NCBI RefSeq assembly: GCF_026151205.1
Contig: NC_087075.1
Coordinates: 2,084,859-2,146,858, forward strand
Direction: 5' to 3'
DNA from: Bolinopsis microptera
Taxonomy: Eukaryota; Ctenophora; Tentaculata; Lobata; Bolinopsidae
DNA length: 62,000 nt
The notes below the pieces were generated by a model, which saw only the letters and a list, made by a program, of their open reading frames with translations, made no database searches and was not told the origin of the DNA. The translations under genes were made by a program, and so were the position numbers. Positions 1 to 10,572 of the stretch are shown in pieces; position 1 is the first letter of the stretch, and every line of letters begins with the position of its first letter.

Positions 1-430
1 GTTTTTTTTTTAAGAAACCACAAGCCCAAAAAAAAAATTTGATCAATCCAGGGGTTTTCTGTGAAAACCCGGTTTTCAATCAAACGCCCGCCCTTTGTAG
101 GTCAAAACCCTCGCCCAAAAAAATTTCTTTTGGGCCCCTGAAAAACGCCTTTCCCCCTTTTCCTTTCCAATTTTGCCCTAATTGAATTTTTATATTCGTA
201 TGCGAGGTTGGCTTTCATTGCAATGCAATTTTTCCATGTTTGATGGTGTATCAAAAAACAAATTTTTTAAAAAATAAGCACTAAGAATAAGATCCCGTTT
301 AGTTTAAAAGGGCTTTATTTGTGAGGGGAAAACGCCTCCGTGAGCGTTTTATTCGGGGTTTTTAAAAAACATTTATTCTGTTTTTATTAAATTTTTACCG
401 TGGTGGCCAGTTTTTTTTTTCGGTACTCTC
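1..430. other. Homopolymer-rich window edge, no gene seen
   Basis: This stretch is packed with runs of A, T, C and G of 4 to 11 bases, often several in succession, a texture not repeated elsewhere in the window. No reading frame or repeat family was recognised. It may be a poorly polished contig end rather than real biology, so I would not trust its bases. Confidence 0.4.
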
Positions 431-768
431 GCCTGGGCCTCGGCCCCATCATGATTTTTAAAGGGAAATTTTTTAATTGATTGAGGCGGGTGACAATATG
501 TCAAGTATAGATAAGCGGGTTTAAGTACGCTCCCAACCGGGTAACATGTAGAGATACCGCATTTTATCCAGCCATGCCGATATCGAGTCTTCCCCTTTTT
601 TAGCAGAGAGGTGTAACCGTACCACAGTAGGACTCCACATCACCCAGAAGAGACCTGTAACCGCCGCAGTTGTGACCATACCAGGGCTGTCATGGTGGTC
701 TGAATGAAGTGTCCGTATGTGACTTAAAATACGTACCCACATAGGCCCACGGGACTATGTTAATCACG

Positions 769-1306
769 GTGATTACAGTAAAGGGGACCAGGGTGAGGAG
801 GTGATTACAGTAAAGGGGACCAGGGTGAGAAGGTGATTACAGTAAAGGGGACCAGGGTGAGAAGGTGATTACAGTAAAGGGGACCAGGGTGAGAAGGTGA
901 TTACAGTAAAGGGGACCAGGGTGAGAAGGTGATTACAGTAAAGGGGACCAGGGTGAGAAGGTGATTACAGTAAAGGGGACCAGGGTGAGAAGGTGATTAC
1001 AGTAAAGGGGACCAGGGTGAGAAGACTATGTTAATCACGGTGATTACAGTAAAGGGGACCAGGGTGAGAAGACTATGTTAATCACGGTGATTACAGTAAT
1101 GGGGACCAGGGTGAGAAGACTATGTTAATCACGGTGATTACAGTAAAGGGGACCAGGGTGAGAAGACTATGTTAATCACGGTGATTACAGTAAAGGGGAC
1201 CAGGGTGAGAAGACTATGTTAATCACGGTGATTACAGTAAAGGGGACCAGGGTGAGAAGACTATGTTAATCACGGTGATTACAGTAAAGGGGACCAGGGT
1301 GAGAAG
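769..1306. repeat. Nested minisatellite, 32-bp and 47-bp units
   Basis: Eight head-to-tail copies of a 32-bp unit beginning GTGATTACAGTAAAGG run from 769 to 1024. They are followed by about six copies of a 47-bp unit, which is the same 32-mer preceded by the 15-mer ACTATGTTAATCACG. Copies are nearly identical, with only single-base differences such as GAGGAG for GAGAAG in the first unit and TAATGG for TAAAGG in one 47-mer. There are no unique spacers, so this is not a CRISPR array. Confidence 0.95.
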
Positions 1307-1595
1307 ACTCACAATATTAGTAACAAGGTTGGAAATGTCTCGTCCGTATGTTAGGTAATAGAATTGCATAATTATGATTAAGATAATATGGAACAGGACA
1401 CAGGTGGTTTGATCGTGACCTGTCTAGGACCATTAGGGTCGGTTCATTCAAGCATGCATTTAAGTGACCGCTCTGACTTTAAATAAAGTACTTTAAAGAA
1501 AAAGAGATAGTTACTGTCATGGTGGTCTGAATGAAGTGTCCGTATGTGACTTAAAATACGTACTCACATAGGCCCACGGGACTATGTTAATCACG

Positions 1596-1706
1596 GTGAT
1601 TACAGTAAAGGGGACCAGGGTGAGAAGGTGATTACAGTAAAGGGGACCAGGGTGAGAAGACTATGTTAATCACGGTGATTACAGTAAAGGGGACCAGGGT
1701 GAGAAG
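1596..1706. repeat. Second, shorter copy of the 32/47-bp minisatellite
   Basis: Two 32-bp units and one 47-bp unit of the same satellite. The left flank (1518-1595) repeats 691-768 at a constant offset of 827 bases, and the right flank (1706-1750) repeats 1306-1350. The whole locus, flanks included, was therefore duplicated in tandem and the two arrays then reached different lengths. Confidence 0.9.
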
Positions 1707-2042
1707 ACTCATAATATTAATAACAAGGTTGGGAATGTCTCGTCCGTATATAAAAGAGTAAACAGCAAGTTTATTTAATTTGGTTTGGACACATAGTAAG
1801 ACAGCACAAATATTGGTGAATTCTTCGTAGATTTACATCCTAGCCTATAAAAATAAAATCAGACTAATGAAAGCAATTTAAAAGTTAACAACTTGAAAAT
1901 TCAAAACAGATTTTAATCTGAAACTTTACAAAAGAGCTCAATGTGCTAGGTAGAATGGACAACAGAGCATAACAGTTACCGAAAAGGCGTGTATTACACC
2001 CAATGAATACATTAAAACAAAAATCAAAATTTAGCGAGTAAC

Positions 2043-2718
2043 GACAATCCTATTTAACCCAAAAATATTAGTTCTGAATTTTGAAATAAGAATGCTCTCT
2101 TCTCTATCAAGTGCTGTTGGTCGGACTTTTCTTACTACACCTAATTTAAAAACTCCCATAGTGAAATCAGATTTATGCGCTAGAAAACAATGCATGGAAA
2201 GTGCCGACTTCTCAAATTACATTCATTATCAATTTTAAACTTGTTTCTGTGTCCATTCATTCTGATATGAAATGGAGAAACCGTTTGGCCGAAATAGGTA
2301 TCGTCTTTTAGGCTCTGGGGAAGTTTATTAAAAATTTGGCATTGGGCGACATAAATTATATTGCTGTCCTTACATGTCAACCGGAAATCCAGAGTTAAAA
2401 CCAAATTATTGAGTTGAACAGTTGGGGACAGGTTGCACAGTCTCTCCCGCCACAGTTTTGGCTAATGGTGATAGAATTCGTTTCGGAGCACGAACTGAGT
2501 TTTCTATTGCGCACTACTATGTTGCCTATAGATGGCTGTTTACGTAGTGCAAACAATATCTGTACGTCTCCGCATAATTGTTTGATGTCCTCACTAGTAG
2601 AATGTACCAACTTCCTAAGCTCAGTGACCTCTTTGAAAAATGTCACTGAAAAGACAACTTTGTCAGTGATTGGCTTCTTATCTTCCCTCTCATTATGAGA
2701 GGGAAGATAAGAAGCCAA
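2043..2718 (-). pseudogene. Penelope-like element fragment: linker and GIY-YIG endonuclease
   Basis: Read on the minus strand from 2718, three frames join into one degraded protein. The first part ends with a cysteine motif (CGGRDCATCPQLF) like the linker before the endonuclease of Penelope-like elements. The second (2404-2180) carries the GIY-YIG core, with IIYVAQC, then TYFGQT, then a conserved Arg and His in FHIRMNGHR. The third (about 2200-2043) continues in another frame with LDREESILISKF followed by GLNR, matching the catalytic Glu helix and the GLN end of the domain. Two frameshifts, at about 2400 and 2205, break it. The reverse transcriptase is absent. Family assignment rests on motif order only. 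Confidence 0.6.
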
Positions 2719-2730
2719 TCACTGACAAAG
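2658..2730. repeat. Perfect 73-nt palindrome
   Basis: Two 36-base arms (2658-2693 and 2695-2730) are exact reverse complements separated by the single base T at 2694. The palindrome lies exactly at the upstream edge of the Penelope-like fragment, so the relic ends in a snap-back. Confidence 0.95.
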
Positions 2731-3675
2731 GCTCTCATACAATTCGTGTTTTATTGACCTCAAGACTGCTTCAGGCCTCCTTGTGTCCACTTTTCATTAG
2801 GTCTTCTTTAAGTTCCTCCAGGTCCTCCACACATGTGTGTTCTTTTCGGCAGATGCTTTTCTCCACTTCTTGCGTTTGGAATTTGAAGAGTTTGGCATTG
2901 AAATCAGATTTACCGTGGACGATCAGAGTATTAATATTATACCCATCAACGGATGGTACCCGTAATCTTACTGGGCGGCGCTCATCCTGTCATTCCGCCG
3001 ATTTAATTGTTCATGATTCAGAAATTAGAACCGGCAACGAGACGCATCTCATTCTCAGCATGTTATAAACATTTAAGTGTAAGTTCATATGCTCTGTTAT
3101 GTGTTGAGTTCAGCTTTAATGGTTAAGGTTATCTAGGCTAACTTCAAGCTTGCTGGTCTCTTGCTCGCTTCTCAGCAAGAAAGACTAGCAAGCTAGGTAA
3201 CTTTAATAACGAGCAACAAAACTTTAATAACGAGCAACAAAACTTTAACCTCATAACAAAATATGACTATCTACGAGCATTTTTTACAATGCTATCGACA
3301 CCGCGCAATTTCACTGTCATTTACAACTTTTAAAAGATAAAAATATCACCGCGCATTCTTCAGACCCTGTGTCGCTGTTCTAAAATTATGTCAAGAGATA
3401 AGAGTTATTTAAAAATTCTTAATAGTACTATTTAAATTTGCTTATAGCATAATCATATTTTATACATTATTAATACTTTATACATTGTGTGCTTATATTT
3501 ATATTTGATTGTAATTAAAGATTTTAAGGCGTTAGTGCCGAGTAATACCTTCGGGCAGTGCTCCTCAATCAATCAATCAATCTATAAACTTAAACCGTAT
3601 TACTCCAAACTCTGACCATAAACAGTAGAATTTGCTGTTTGCATTTAACTGGTATTTAACGTGTCCAAAATAACA
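2731..3675. other. Intergenic, no recognised gene
   Basis: A minus-strand frame at about 2950-2770 reads without stops through an acidic/basic stretch (KEHTCVEDLEELKEDLMKSG) and then hits a stop. It might be another part of the decayed Penelope-like element, but I do not recognise it. At 3200-3245 a 21-bp sequence (ACTTTAATAACGAGCAACAAA) is repeated in tandem. The rest is AT-rich. Confidence 0.4.
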
Positions 3676-3709
3676 CCCCCCCCCCCCCCCCCCCCCCCCG
3701 CGCGTGAAG
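3676..3709. repeat. Poly(C) tract, 34 bases
   Basis: An uninterrupted run of C followed by GCGCG. Its length is likely to be unreliable in any assembly. Confidence 0.9.
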
Positions 3710-4302
3710 GCACGTTTTTGCTAGTAATTTGCGACATTACTTTATGGATATCGAATCTCGCAACTTCAACGAAGTGCCGGGGACAAGTTTTCAATAATTT
3801 ATAAACTTTTCAGTTCCTATCGTTTTAAGCATCGTTAGGGCTTTCCCAGAAACTAACTCTCATCATCCTAGGATAATCATGTGTCGCACAGCACTTGTTT
3901 CAGTAGAGAGTGTACTCGCCTTTACGAGAGAATGACGTGTACGTTTCGGTCACCTGCAGAAAAAGGAAGTGAGATATCGAAAATCTGAGACAAACCCGAT
4001 CGATAAAATCCTTTCAGGTAGGTGCTAGTCAAGATTTCATCTCTTCAGACATTAAGATGGCTTCAAACACCTCACAAAAAGTTTTCAAAAGTAAAATCTA
4101 CTCGCGACTTGCAAAAAGCACCATAAAACGTGCCCTCATAGATTTTTGAGGGCAAGTTTTTGAGCGCGCCGTGTGACTTTGTCTCAGCAACAGCGGGTAT
4201 AGTTACAATCTCGCAACTATGAACAGACAAGGAAAATATTGTATTAATATCTGTCAAAGGAATTTAATGTATTTTAACAACTTGTTCTAATAATGCTAAT
4301 AA

Positions 4303-4420
4303 CTTTAGTAGTGGAACAGCAATACTAAGGTAATGGGACTACTGCGGACCCTCTACCGGCCAAACCTTGTTAACAAAGCAGTAGTCCCATTACCTTAGTA
4401 TTGCTGTTCCACTACTAAAG
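4303..4420. repeat. Inverted repeat, 43-bp perfect stem and 32-nt loop
   Basis: Arms 4303-4345 and 4378-4420 are exact reverse complements. The loop is 4346-4377. No protein lies within. It resembles a miniature foldback element, but no target duplication is evident. Confidence 0.9.
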
Positions 4421-6190
4421 AAATAATCCCGATAACACTCAACCTCTGCCTGATCCAGAGGATATCACCATTTTACCTTCACACAGACATCGAACGCTGT
4501 AAGAAGATGACGATCAGACCTCATTAATGCTAATAACTAATCGATGAACCACATAAATGGTCGGCCCGGTGTGAGTGTATAGTATTGATTGTGATCTGAA
4601 ATGGGGCGCTGTTATTGGTTAATACAGCGGCCAATCAGGATCGAGCTGGTTTGTGGCTGCAGTCCAAATTTAGGATCATATCTGATTAGGTACCTAATTA
4701 GTGATTATGCACTTTAAAGTAAGATTAACTCGGTATTCACAATCCACATTAAATCGCTACATGTTGCAAATCAGCTGATATTTGTAACTTTAAAAAATGA
4801 TTGTAACTTATATATTTATACAGCTCCCCAGTTTAACAAGCATTCAGGATAGAAGAACCAGCAGCGGTTAATGACACTAAAACAGAAGTGGAGAACAGTA
4901 AGAACAGCAGAAAGAGTGGAGTGAGATAAATATCTTCTCTTTTTCTGCACTGGTTACTGATACTCAACAGTTATTCTAGAAAATTCTGGCCTGGGTTATG
5001 TTTTAAAATTAGATATGGCCAGGCCCATGTCAGTTTTGTTTATGATCTATTTATCATGAAAAATGATTGTGCTCGGAGTGATCCAGCTCGTCATCATTGA
5101 GATTCAGGCAAATTTAGGATGTTCAAAAGGTGCAGGACGTTCATTGATACATGTTACGTATCACAAATATCAAAGATATTCGCGCGCGAAAAGTGGCATG
5201 TCAAGACGTTCACTGTTCAGCTCGTCAAAATGCCGAAAATCCCGATTTACTGCGTAGCTTTTTCCTTTTTCCCAAACTCCGCGGTAAATCGGGATGCACT
5301 TGGTAATGTTCATCATTATCATAACATCTTGTTGTGTTATTTGTGGTTCAAATGCAAATTTTCAGTTACCTGGGGACCCCAGGCTATTATTACGCCGCCC
5401 AGTAAATTTCCAGTAGATCCCCGTGGACTTGATTCTTCCCAATTGGATCATTAATTGAAAATTAATTATCTTTCAGTTGTGTGACGAGATAAAGCTGAAG
5501 TCTGAAGATCTCCTCAAAAATCTGAAACACACGGACACATTGAATCAATTGCTACACGTTATATACCTCTTATCTTTTTTTAGAAAAGGCCTTTTTCTAC
5601 ACATACAGGAAGTTAAATGTTCTTTTCGATATTCCTGCTCAATAAATCACATACGGGATATTAAAAGTAGTAAAATTAGGCCGAGTTTTTATGTTATATT
5701 TATAAACCTCGGCGGCATTTATTGCATGAGCTAAGTCAACTTTCAGCTACTCTTAATCATGAATGTTTGAAATCGTGCACTATAAAAAAGCATTGATCTC
5801 TTAAAAAAGATTTTTTGGACGCTGATTTCGAAACACTCCCAGAGTAGAGAAAGCCATTGACCAGCAAGCTCAGAACAACTGTTTCACTTGTCCTACATAG
5901 TCTCTACTACCGCATATTATCCCTGGAATCATTATCTTATCATGAGACTGATAAACAGCGAACCTCTCCAGGATCTCACACAATAAAAATACCAATATTT
6001 GAGGAGCCGATAAAGTTGCTCAATTATCAAATTTCTAATCATCACAACTAACAATACTATTACTTTATTGGAACCCAAACTTTAAAAGTCTTTTTTAATC
6101 TTTTTAAAGCATATCTTACACTTTCTTTCTAAATTTAACTTCACTAAGAAACTATTCATATAAAACTATTCTATAATTGCTTTTGCGTTG
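4421..6190. other. Intergenic with dispersed-repeat fragments
   Basis: No gene was recognised. Positions 5609-5800 are a diverged copy of 22057-22245, sharing the order GGAAGTTAAATGTT, AATAAATCACATACGG, CTCGGCGGC and CGTGCA. Positions 5371-5411 carry the two ends of the short element also seen at 38993-39076 and 40935-41033. The predicted small frames at 5063-5734 show no domain and overlap these repeats. Confidence 0.5.
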
Positions 6191-6295
6191 ATTTAGTCGC
6201 TCTCTTATCAGTTGTTGATAATCGCACTGTGCTATCATTGTGCATACATTGTACTGTGAGTGTGGCTATACACAAGTGGTTGTACATTATCTGAA

Positions 6296-7552
6296 ATGGA
6301 GTTATCGAATGAATTATCGATCGGGAACTTGTTTCTCCGTGCGGGAACGAACAAAATAGTAAAACAAGTCATCTCGAAGTTTGATCATTCAAAAAAGCGA
6401 GCTGAAAATCTCAAAGCATTAAAGTCGTCTAATCTTGAAATGTTGGAGCATTGTGCTGAATTTTTGTGTATTAACTTAGCTGACAGTGATCGTAATAAGA
6501 TTTACACAAAGGACACACTTGCCAGTAGAATACTGTTCCAGTTAAACGCTTTGCTCCCCTCACAATGCCCGGAGTGTAACCAGAAATACGTGATAGATCT
6601 CGAGCCGGATCAGAAACCGCTTTTTCACTGCCATATGTGTTTTCGGGGATCTCACGATTGTGCTGTTGTATCTGGTTTTCATGATGTTTTAACTCAGGCT
6701 TCGATAGACCTACCTTCTAGCTACGTTTGGCTGTGCAAATCTTGCAACGAGTCTAGTGTGCCTATTGTGTCTAGAAAGAGGAAAACTCCCCATGATAGCG
6801 TGAGTATCACGGACCCCGCTATCCTTGCGAGACTTAATGCTGACACTATATCTTCTTCGCAAGTTTCCTCGCCTCACAACGAAACATCGGAATCTTTCAA
6901 GGAGAACCAGGAGAAGTTAAATCTTAATGATCTCAACTCAAAACTGGATAAAGTTGTCAGAGAACGGGTGTGTGAGAAGTATAAGCGAGGAAAATGTCCG
7001 CATGGTTTAAGGGGGAAGAAAGAACATGAAGGACGTGTCTGTGAGTTCGAACACCCTAGATACTGTGATAAGTACTGCCGCTTTGGTACTCAGCGTAACT
7101 TCGGGTGCAATAAGGGTTCCAGCTGCAAGTTCTTTCACCCCGTGCTCTGTAAGTTCTCTGTCAAGAACAAGCTGTGTACTAACTCAGAGTGCACATTTAT
7201 CCACCTGAAAGGGACCCGGAGAAAGGAGAATGGTGATGCTCCTCGGCCCAAGAAAGGTGATAAAGCTGCCCCCGCCCCTACAGCTACCCAGGATTCTACC
7301 TCAGTTGCTGATTATGGGGCTTCTTTTTTAGAGTTAGCGAGACTGATGGACAGGATGCAAACCTGCTTCACTCGGGAAATCTCGGAAATCCGTGCCAGTC
7401 TCCGCCCCAACCCTCAATACCAGTTTCCCCCACCACACCTTCAGTCAGGATTGGCGTACCCACAGCGCCAGTACCCCTATCCGACACCTCTGCTCCCTAC
7501 CCATGCCCAGATGATGCAGAACGTGCCCACTATTCCTCATGCCTTGTCTTAA
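6296..7552 (+). CDS. LINE ORF1: PHD-like zinc module plus three CCCH fingers
   Basis: A 418-residue protein, counted from the first ATG of the frame (the frame itself is open from 6260). ORF1 proteins of this group bind the element RNA. In order there is an N-terminal region shared with copy B, then a Cys-rich module (CPECNQ, then CHMCFRGSHDC, then WLCKSC) resembling a PHD/zinc ribbon. A Ser-rich linker follows, then three tandem CCCH fingers (about 6970-7205: CPHG...CEFEHP, CRFG...CKFFHP, LC...CTFIHL). The end is a Pro/Gln/Tyr-rich tail. PHD-type ORF1s are known in CR1/L2 elements; the added triple CCCH block is less usual. The stop TAA at 7550-7552 lies inside the upstream extension of the ORF2 frame. 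Confidence 0.8.
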   Translation: MELSNELSIGNLFLRAGTNKIVKQVISKFDHSKKRAENLKALKSSNLEMLEHCAEFLCINLADSDRNKIYTKDTLASRILFQLNALLPSQCPECNQKYVIDLEPDQKPLFHCHMCFRGSHDCAVVSGFHDVLTQASIDLPSSYVWLCKSCNESSVPIVSRKRKTPHDSVSITDPAILARLNADTISSSQVSSPHNETSESFKENQEKLNLNDLNSKLDKVVRERVCEKYKRGKCPHGLRGKKEHEGRVCEFEHPRYCDKYCRFGTQRNFGCNKGSSCKFFHPVLCKFSVKNKLCTNSECTFIHLKGTRRKENGDAPRPKKGDKAAPAPTATQDSTSVADYGASFLELARLMDRMQTCFTREISEIRASLRPNPQYQFPPPHLQSGLAYPQRQYPYPTPLLPTHAQMMQNVPTIPHALS

Positions 7553-7563
7553 ACGTGCAGTCC

Positions 7564-10500
7564 ATGAATCCGAGCGCTTCAAGTACAAGCCGTTGGAAGG
7601 TGCCCGATATTTCCGCTTACATTAACGATGAACGAGCGAGAAATCATTCCTTACCTTTTGTAGCGCTCACTGAGACTTGGCTCAAACCCTATATGGCTGA
7701 TGCCCAACTACATGTTCCAGGGTATACAGTCTCCCGATGTGACCGAAGTGGGCGGGTCGGAGGCGGAGTTTTGCTCTATTCCCACATCAACATACCTGTA
7801 AGTGAGTGTGATACGTTTGATGATGGTACCTGCGAGGGTTTATTTTGCAGATTCAGCACGATTAATACATGTGTTGTAGTGGCTTATCGACCCCCAAATG
7901 CCCCCCTCAGCAGTTTCAACTCACTTTTGGAGTTTATCTCCACGTGTATTCACCGTGTTAATGATGAAAGCTACGATATTATGCTCACAGGTGACTACAA
8001 CTTACCCTCAATAGACTGGCAGACTGTATCCGTGTCGTCAGGAGGTTCCAGTGAGACTCAGCTATCAGCTCACTCCCTTCTCAACTTCATGGCCAAGCAT
8101 CTGCTGAGTCAATACGTCCTTTGTCCAACCAGGGGTAACAATGTTCTAGACTTGTTCATCACGAATAACAGCAGACTTGTTACTAATGTTCAGGCACAAG
8201 CTACCTCACTGTCTGACCATCATCTGGTGGATGTTATGCTCGCTACCAATCCGCTATCCCGAAAGGAGGCTACCATCCCTAAGTTTGACGAAAGTAGCTT
8301 CAGGTCTCTTGACTTTTTTAAGGCGGATTTTGATGCACTAAAGGAGGAGTTACAGGAAGTTAACTGGTCTCAGCTTCGTGACTCATGCTCCTTTGAGGAG
8401 TTTCCTGCTCTTTTTACGGAGACCCTGTTCCAGATTTGCTGTTCGTGTGTTCCTCAGAAATCGGTGCCCTCTGGACGTCCTAAGCACAGCAACGCGTTGA
8501 GACGGAAATGCAACCGGCAAAAAGCACGACTCCAAGCATTAATTGACAAGAATGTTTCAGAAGACCAGATCAAGGCAGTCAGGAATAAAGTTGCACTCTT
8601 ACAGTACGACATCATGACTGCACATACCAAGAAACTGGATGAGAAGGAGAACAGAGCCATCGAGAAGATTAAAAGTAATCCGAAGTTCTTCTATAGTTAT
8701 GCCCGATCCCTCTCAACTATCAAATCCAGTATTAACATGCTATTTGATGCAAACCAGGAGATCACTACTGACACAAAGCAGATGGCGGACTTACTTCAGG
8801 AGCAGTTTAGCTCCGTGTTCAGTGATCCAAGCTCTCCTTCTCCTGATATCAAGGACCCAGATTTCCCGTTACCTACGATCGAACATCCGCAAACTCTTGA
8901 AGATTTTTGCATCATGGATGACGATATCATATCTGCAATTGGGAATATTCCTCCTAACTCTGCTAGCGGACCTGATGGAATACCTGCTATCCTCTTAAAG
9001 AGATGTGCAAAAGAGATGTGCGAGCCGATACGACTCATCTGGAGCGAATCCTTTGAGCGTGGTGAAGTACCTAAGTTCTACAAAGATACCTACATCACTC
9101 CTCTATACAAAAAGGGTGATCGGGCGAAAGCTGTCAACTACCGGCCGGTGGCGCTCACATCTCACGTTATAAAAGTGTACGAACGCATACTGCGTGGCAA
9201 GATGGTTAGCTTCATAGAGAAGAACGGATTACTCTGTGATAATCAACATGGCTTTCGATCTGGGCGGAGCTGTCTCACCCAACTGCTCAGTCACGTTGAT
9301 GACATTGTTCAAGGATTGGTGAAAAACGCTGATACTGACGCCATATACCTTGACTTTGCGAAAGCATTTGATAAAGTGGATCACCGACTGCTTATTAAGA
9401 AGCTTAGAAGAATGGGAATTCACGAAAAGGTGGTGTCGTGGATCGAATCCTTCTTAAGTGACCGCACACAGTGTGTTGTGTTGGACGGGATGTCATCACT
9501 TGCTGCAGCAATCATAAGCGGAGTGCCACAGGGTACAGTTTTGGGCCCGCTGCTTTTCATTTTGTTCATTAATGACATGAAGCTGTGCATCACAGGATGT
9601 GTCATTAGATTCTTTGCTGACGATACACGGATTTTGAGGCACATCTATACACTTGAAGATGCAAGTATACTGCAAAATGATCTCAACTCTGTCATCGACT
9701 GGGCAAGATGCAATAACATGTCATTGCATGAGGATAAATTTGAGATACTTGTGCACAAACACTGTCCCCGAAACAGCTTGCAAGACCTCCCGTTTGCCAT
9801 CCTGACGCAAACTTATCAAGTTTCGCATGGTAACATAATGTACCCTACGGATGCAGTCAAAGACCTGGGGGTTTTGATCTCGGCGGACTTGTCTTGGAGC
9901 TCCCATGTTACTATGATAGCAGATCGTGCCCGTAAAGTTGCCTCTTGGGTTCTGAGCGCTTTTAGATCGAGAAACAAGATCACTATGCTGACCCTCTACA
10001 AGTCATTAGTCAGAAGCCATCTCGAGTATTGTTGTCCCCTCTGGAATTCAACTAAGCAAGCTGATATCGCTGAGCTAGAGGGAGTACAACGTACATTTAC
10101 GTCCAAAATACATGGTGTGCAACATCTGAACTATTGGCAGAGACTGAAGGCCTTAAAATTGATGTCACTTCAACGGAGGAGAGAACGTTACACTATCATT
10201 CATATGTGGAAGATCCTACACAAGAAGTGTCCTAATGATGTCAACGTTCAGTTTACAGATACACTCCGTTATGGCCAGAAAGCAGTAGTCCCTAGCTTGT
10301 CAACGTCCAGTAGCCAAAGGAATCAATCGATCTTTGACAGCTCATTTGTAGTGATGGGGCCTCGATTGTGGAACATCATTCCCGCAAACCTGCACCTTAT
10401 CGAGGACCCCCTACGCTTCAAGTCATTGTTGACGGAGTTTGTTACATCTATTCCGGACGAACCTCCTGTTACTGGATATTGTTGCCAGAACGGGAACTCG

Positions 10501-10572
10501 TTATTGAACTGGAGCGCAGAAAAGACAGCAACTTCGCTGCACGGGTGGTCAGCCGTTCTGATGACCCGATAG
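7564..10572 (+). CDS. LINE ORF2: APE endonuclease and reverse transcriptase
   Basis: About 1000 residues. The first part is an apurinic-like endonuclease that nicks the target: TETWLKP (Glu, about 7672), TGDYNLP (about 7984) and SDHHLV (about 8214). The reverse transcriptase has VNYRPVALTSHVIKVYER, HGFRSGRSC, DFAKAFDKVDH (about 9352), SGVPQGTVLGP and FADDTR (about 9613), with FADD in place of the common YADD. A C-terminal helical region with LEYCCPLW follows. The ATG at 7564 is the first in frame, but homology with copy B continues upstream through codons overlapping the end of ORF1 with no ATG. Translation may therefore start by reinitiation or frameshifting, or an ATG present in copy B has been lost. 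No internal stop or frameshift was found. Confidence 0.85.
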   Translation: MNPSASSTSRWKVPDISAYINDERARNHSLPFVALTETWLKPYMADAQLHVPGYTVSRCDRSGRVGGGVLLYSHINIPVSECDTFDDGTCEGLFCRFSTINTCVVVAYRPPNAPLSSFNSLLEFISTCIHRVNDESYDIMLTGDYNLPSIDWQTVSVSSGGSSETQLSAHSLLNFMAKHLLSQYVLCPTRGNNVLDLFITNNSRLVTNVQAQATSLSDHHLVDVMLATNPLSRKEATIPKFDESSFRSLDFFKADFDALKEELQEVNWSQLRDSCSFEEFPALFTETLFQICCSCVPQKSVPSGRPKHSNALRRKCNRQKARLQALIDKNVSEDQIKAVRNKVALLQYDIMTAHTKKLDEKENRAIEKIKSNPKFFYSYARSLSTIKSSINMLFDANQEITTDTKQMADLLQEQFSSVFSDPSSPSPDIKDPDFPLPTIEHPQTLEDFCIMDDDIISAIGNIPPNSASGPDGIPAILLKRCAKEMCEPIRLIWSESFERGEVPKFYKDTYITPLYKKGDRAKAVNYRPVALTSHVIKVYERILRGKMVSFIEKNGLLCDNQHGFRSGRSCLTQLLSHVDDIVQGLVKNADTDAIYLDFAKAFDKVDHRLLIKKLRRMGIHEKVVSWIESFLSDRTQCVVLDGMSSLAAAIISGVPQGTVLGPLLFILFINDMKLCITGCVIRFFADDTRILRHIYTLEDASILQNDLNSVIDWARCNNMSLHEDKFEILVHKHCPRNSLQDLPFAILTQTYQVSHGNIMYPTDAVKDLGVLISADLSWSSHVTMIADRARKVASWVLSAFRSRNKITMLTLYKSLVRSHLEYCCPLWNSTKQADIAELEGVQRTFTSKIHGVQHLNYWQRLKALKLMSLQRRRERYTIIHMWKILHKKCPNDVNVQFTDTLRYGQKAVVPSLSTSSSQRNQSIFDSSFVVMGPRLWNIIPANLHLIEDPLRFKSLLTEFVTSIPDEPPVTGYCCQNGNSLLNWSAEKTATSLHGWSAVLMTR

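Noticed and set aside
769-1306. CRISPR-like array of 32-bp repeats
   Set aside because: Units are contiguous, or separated by the constant 15-mer; there are no unique spacers, no cas genes and the DNA is eukaryotic.
5119-5734. Two or three small plus-strand proteins at 5.1-5.7 kb
   Set aside because: They overlap dispersed-repeat sequence shared with 22057-22245 and show no domain or splice support.
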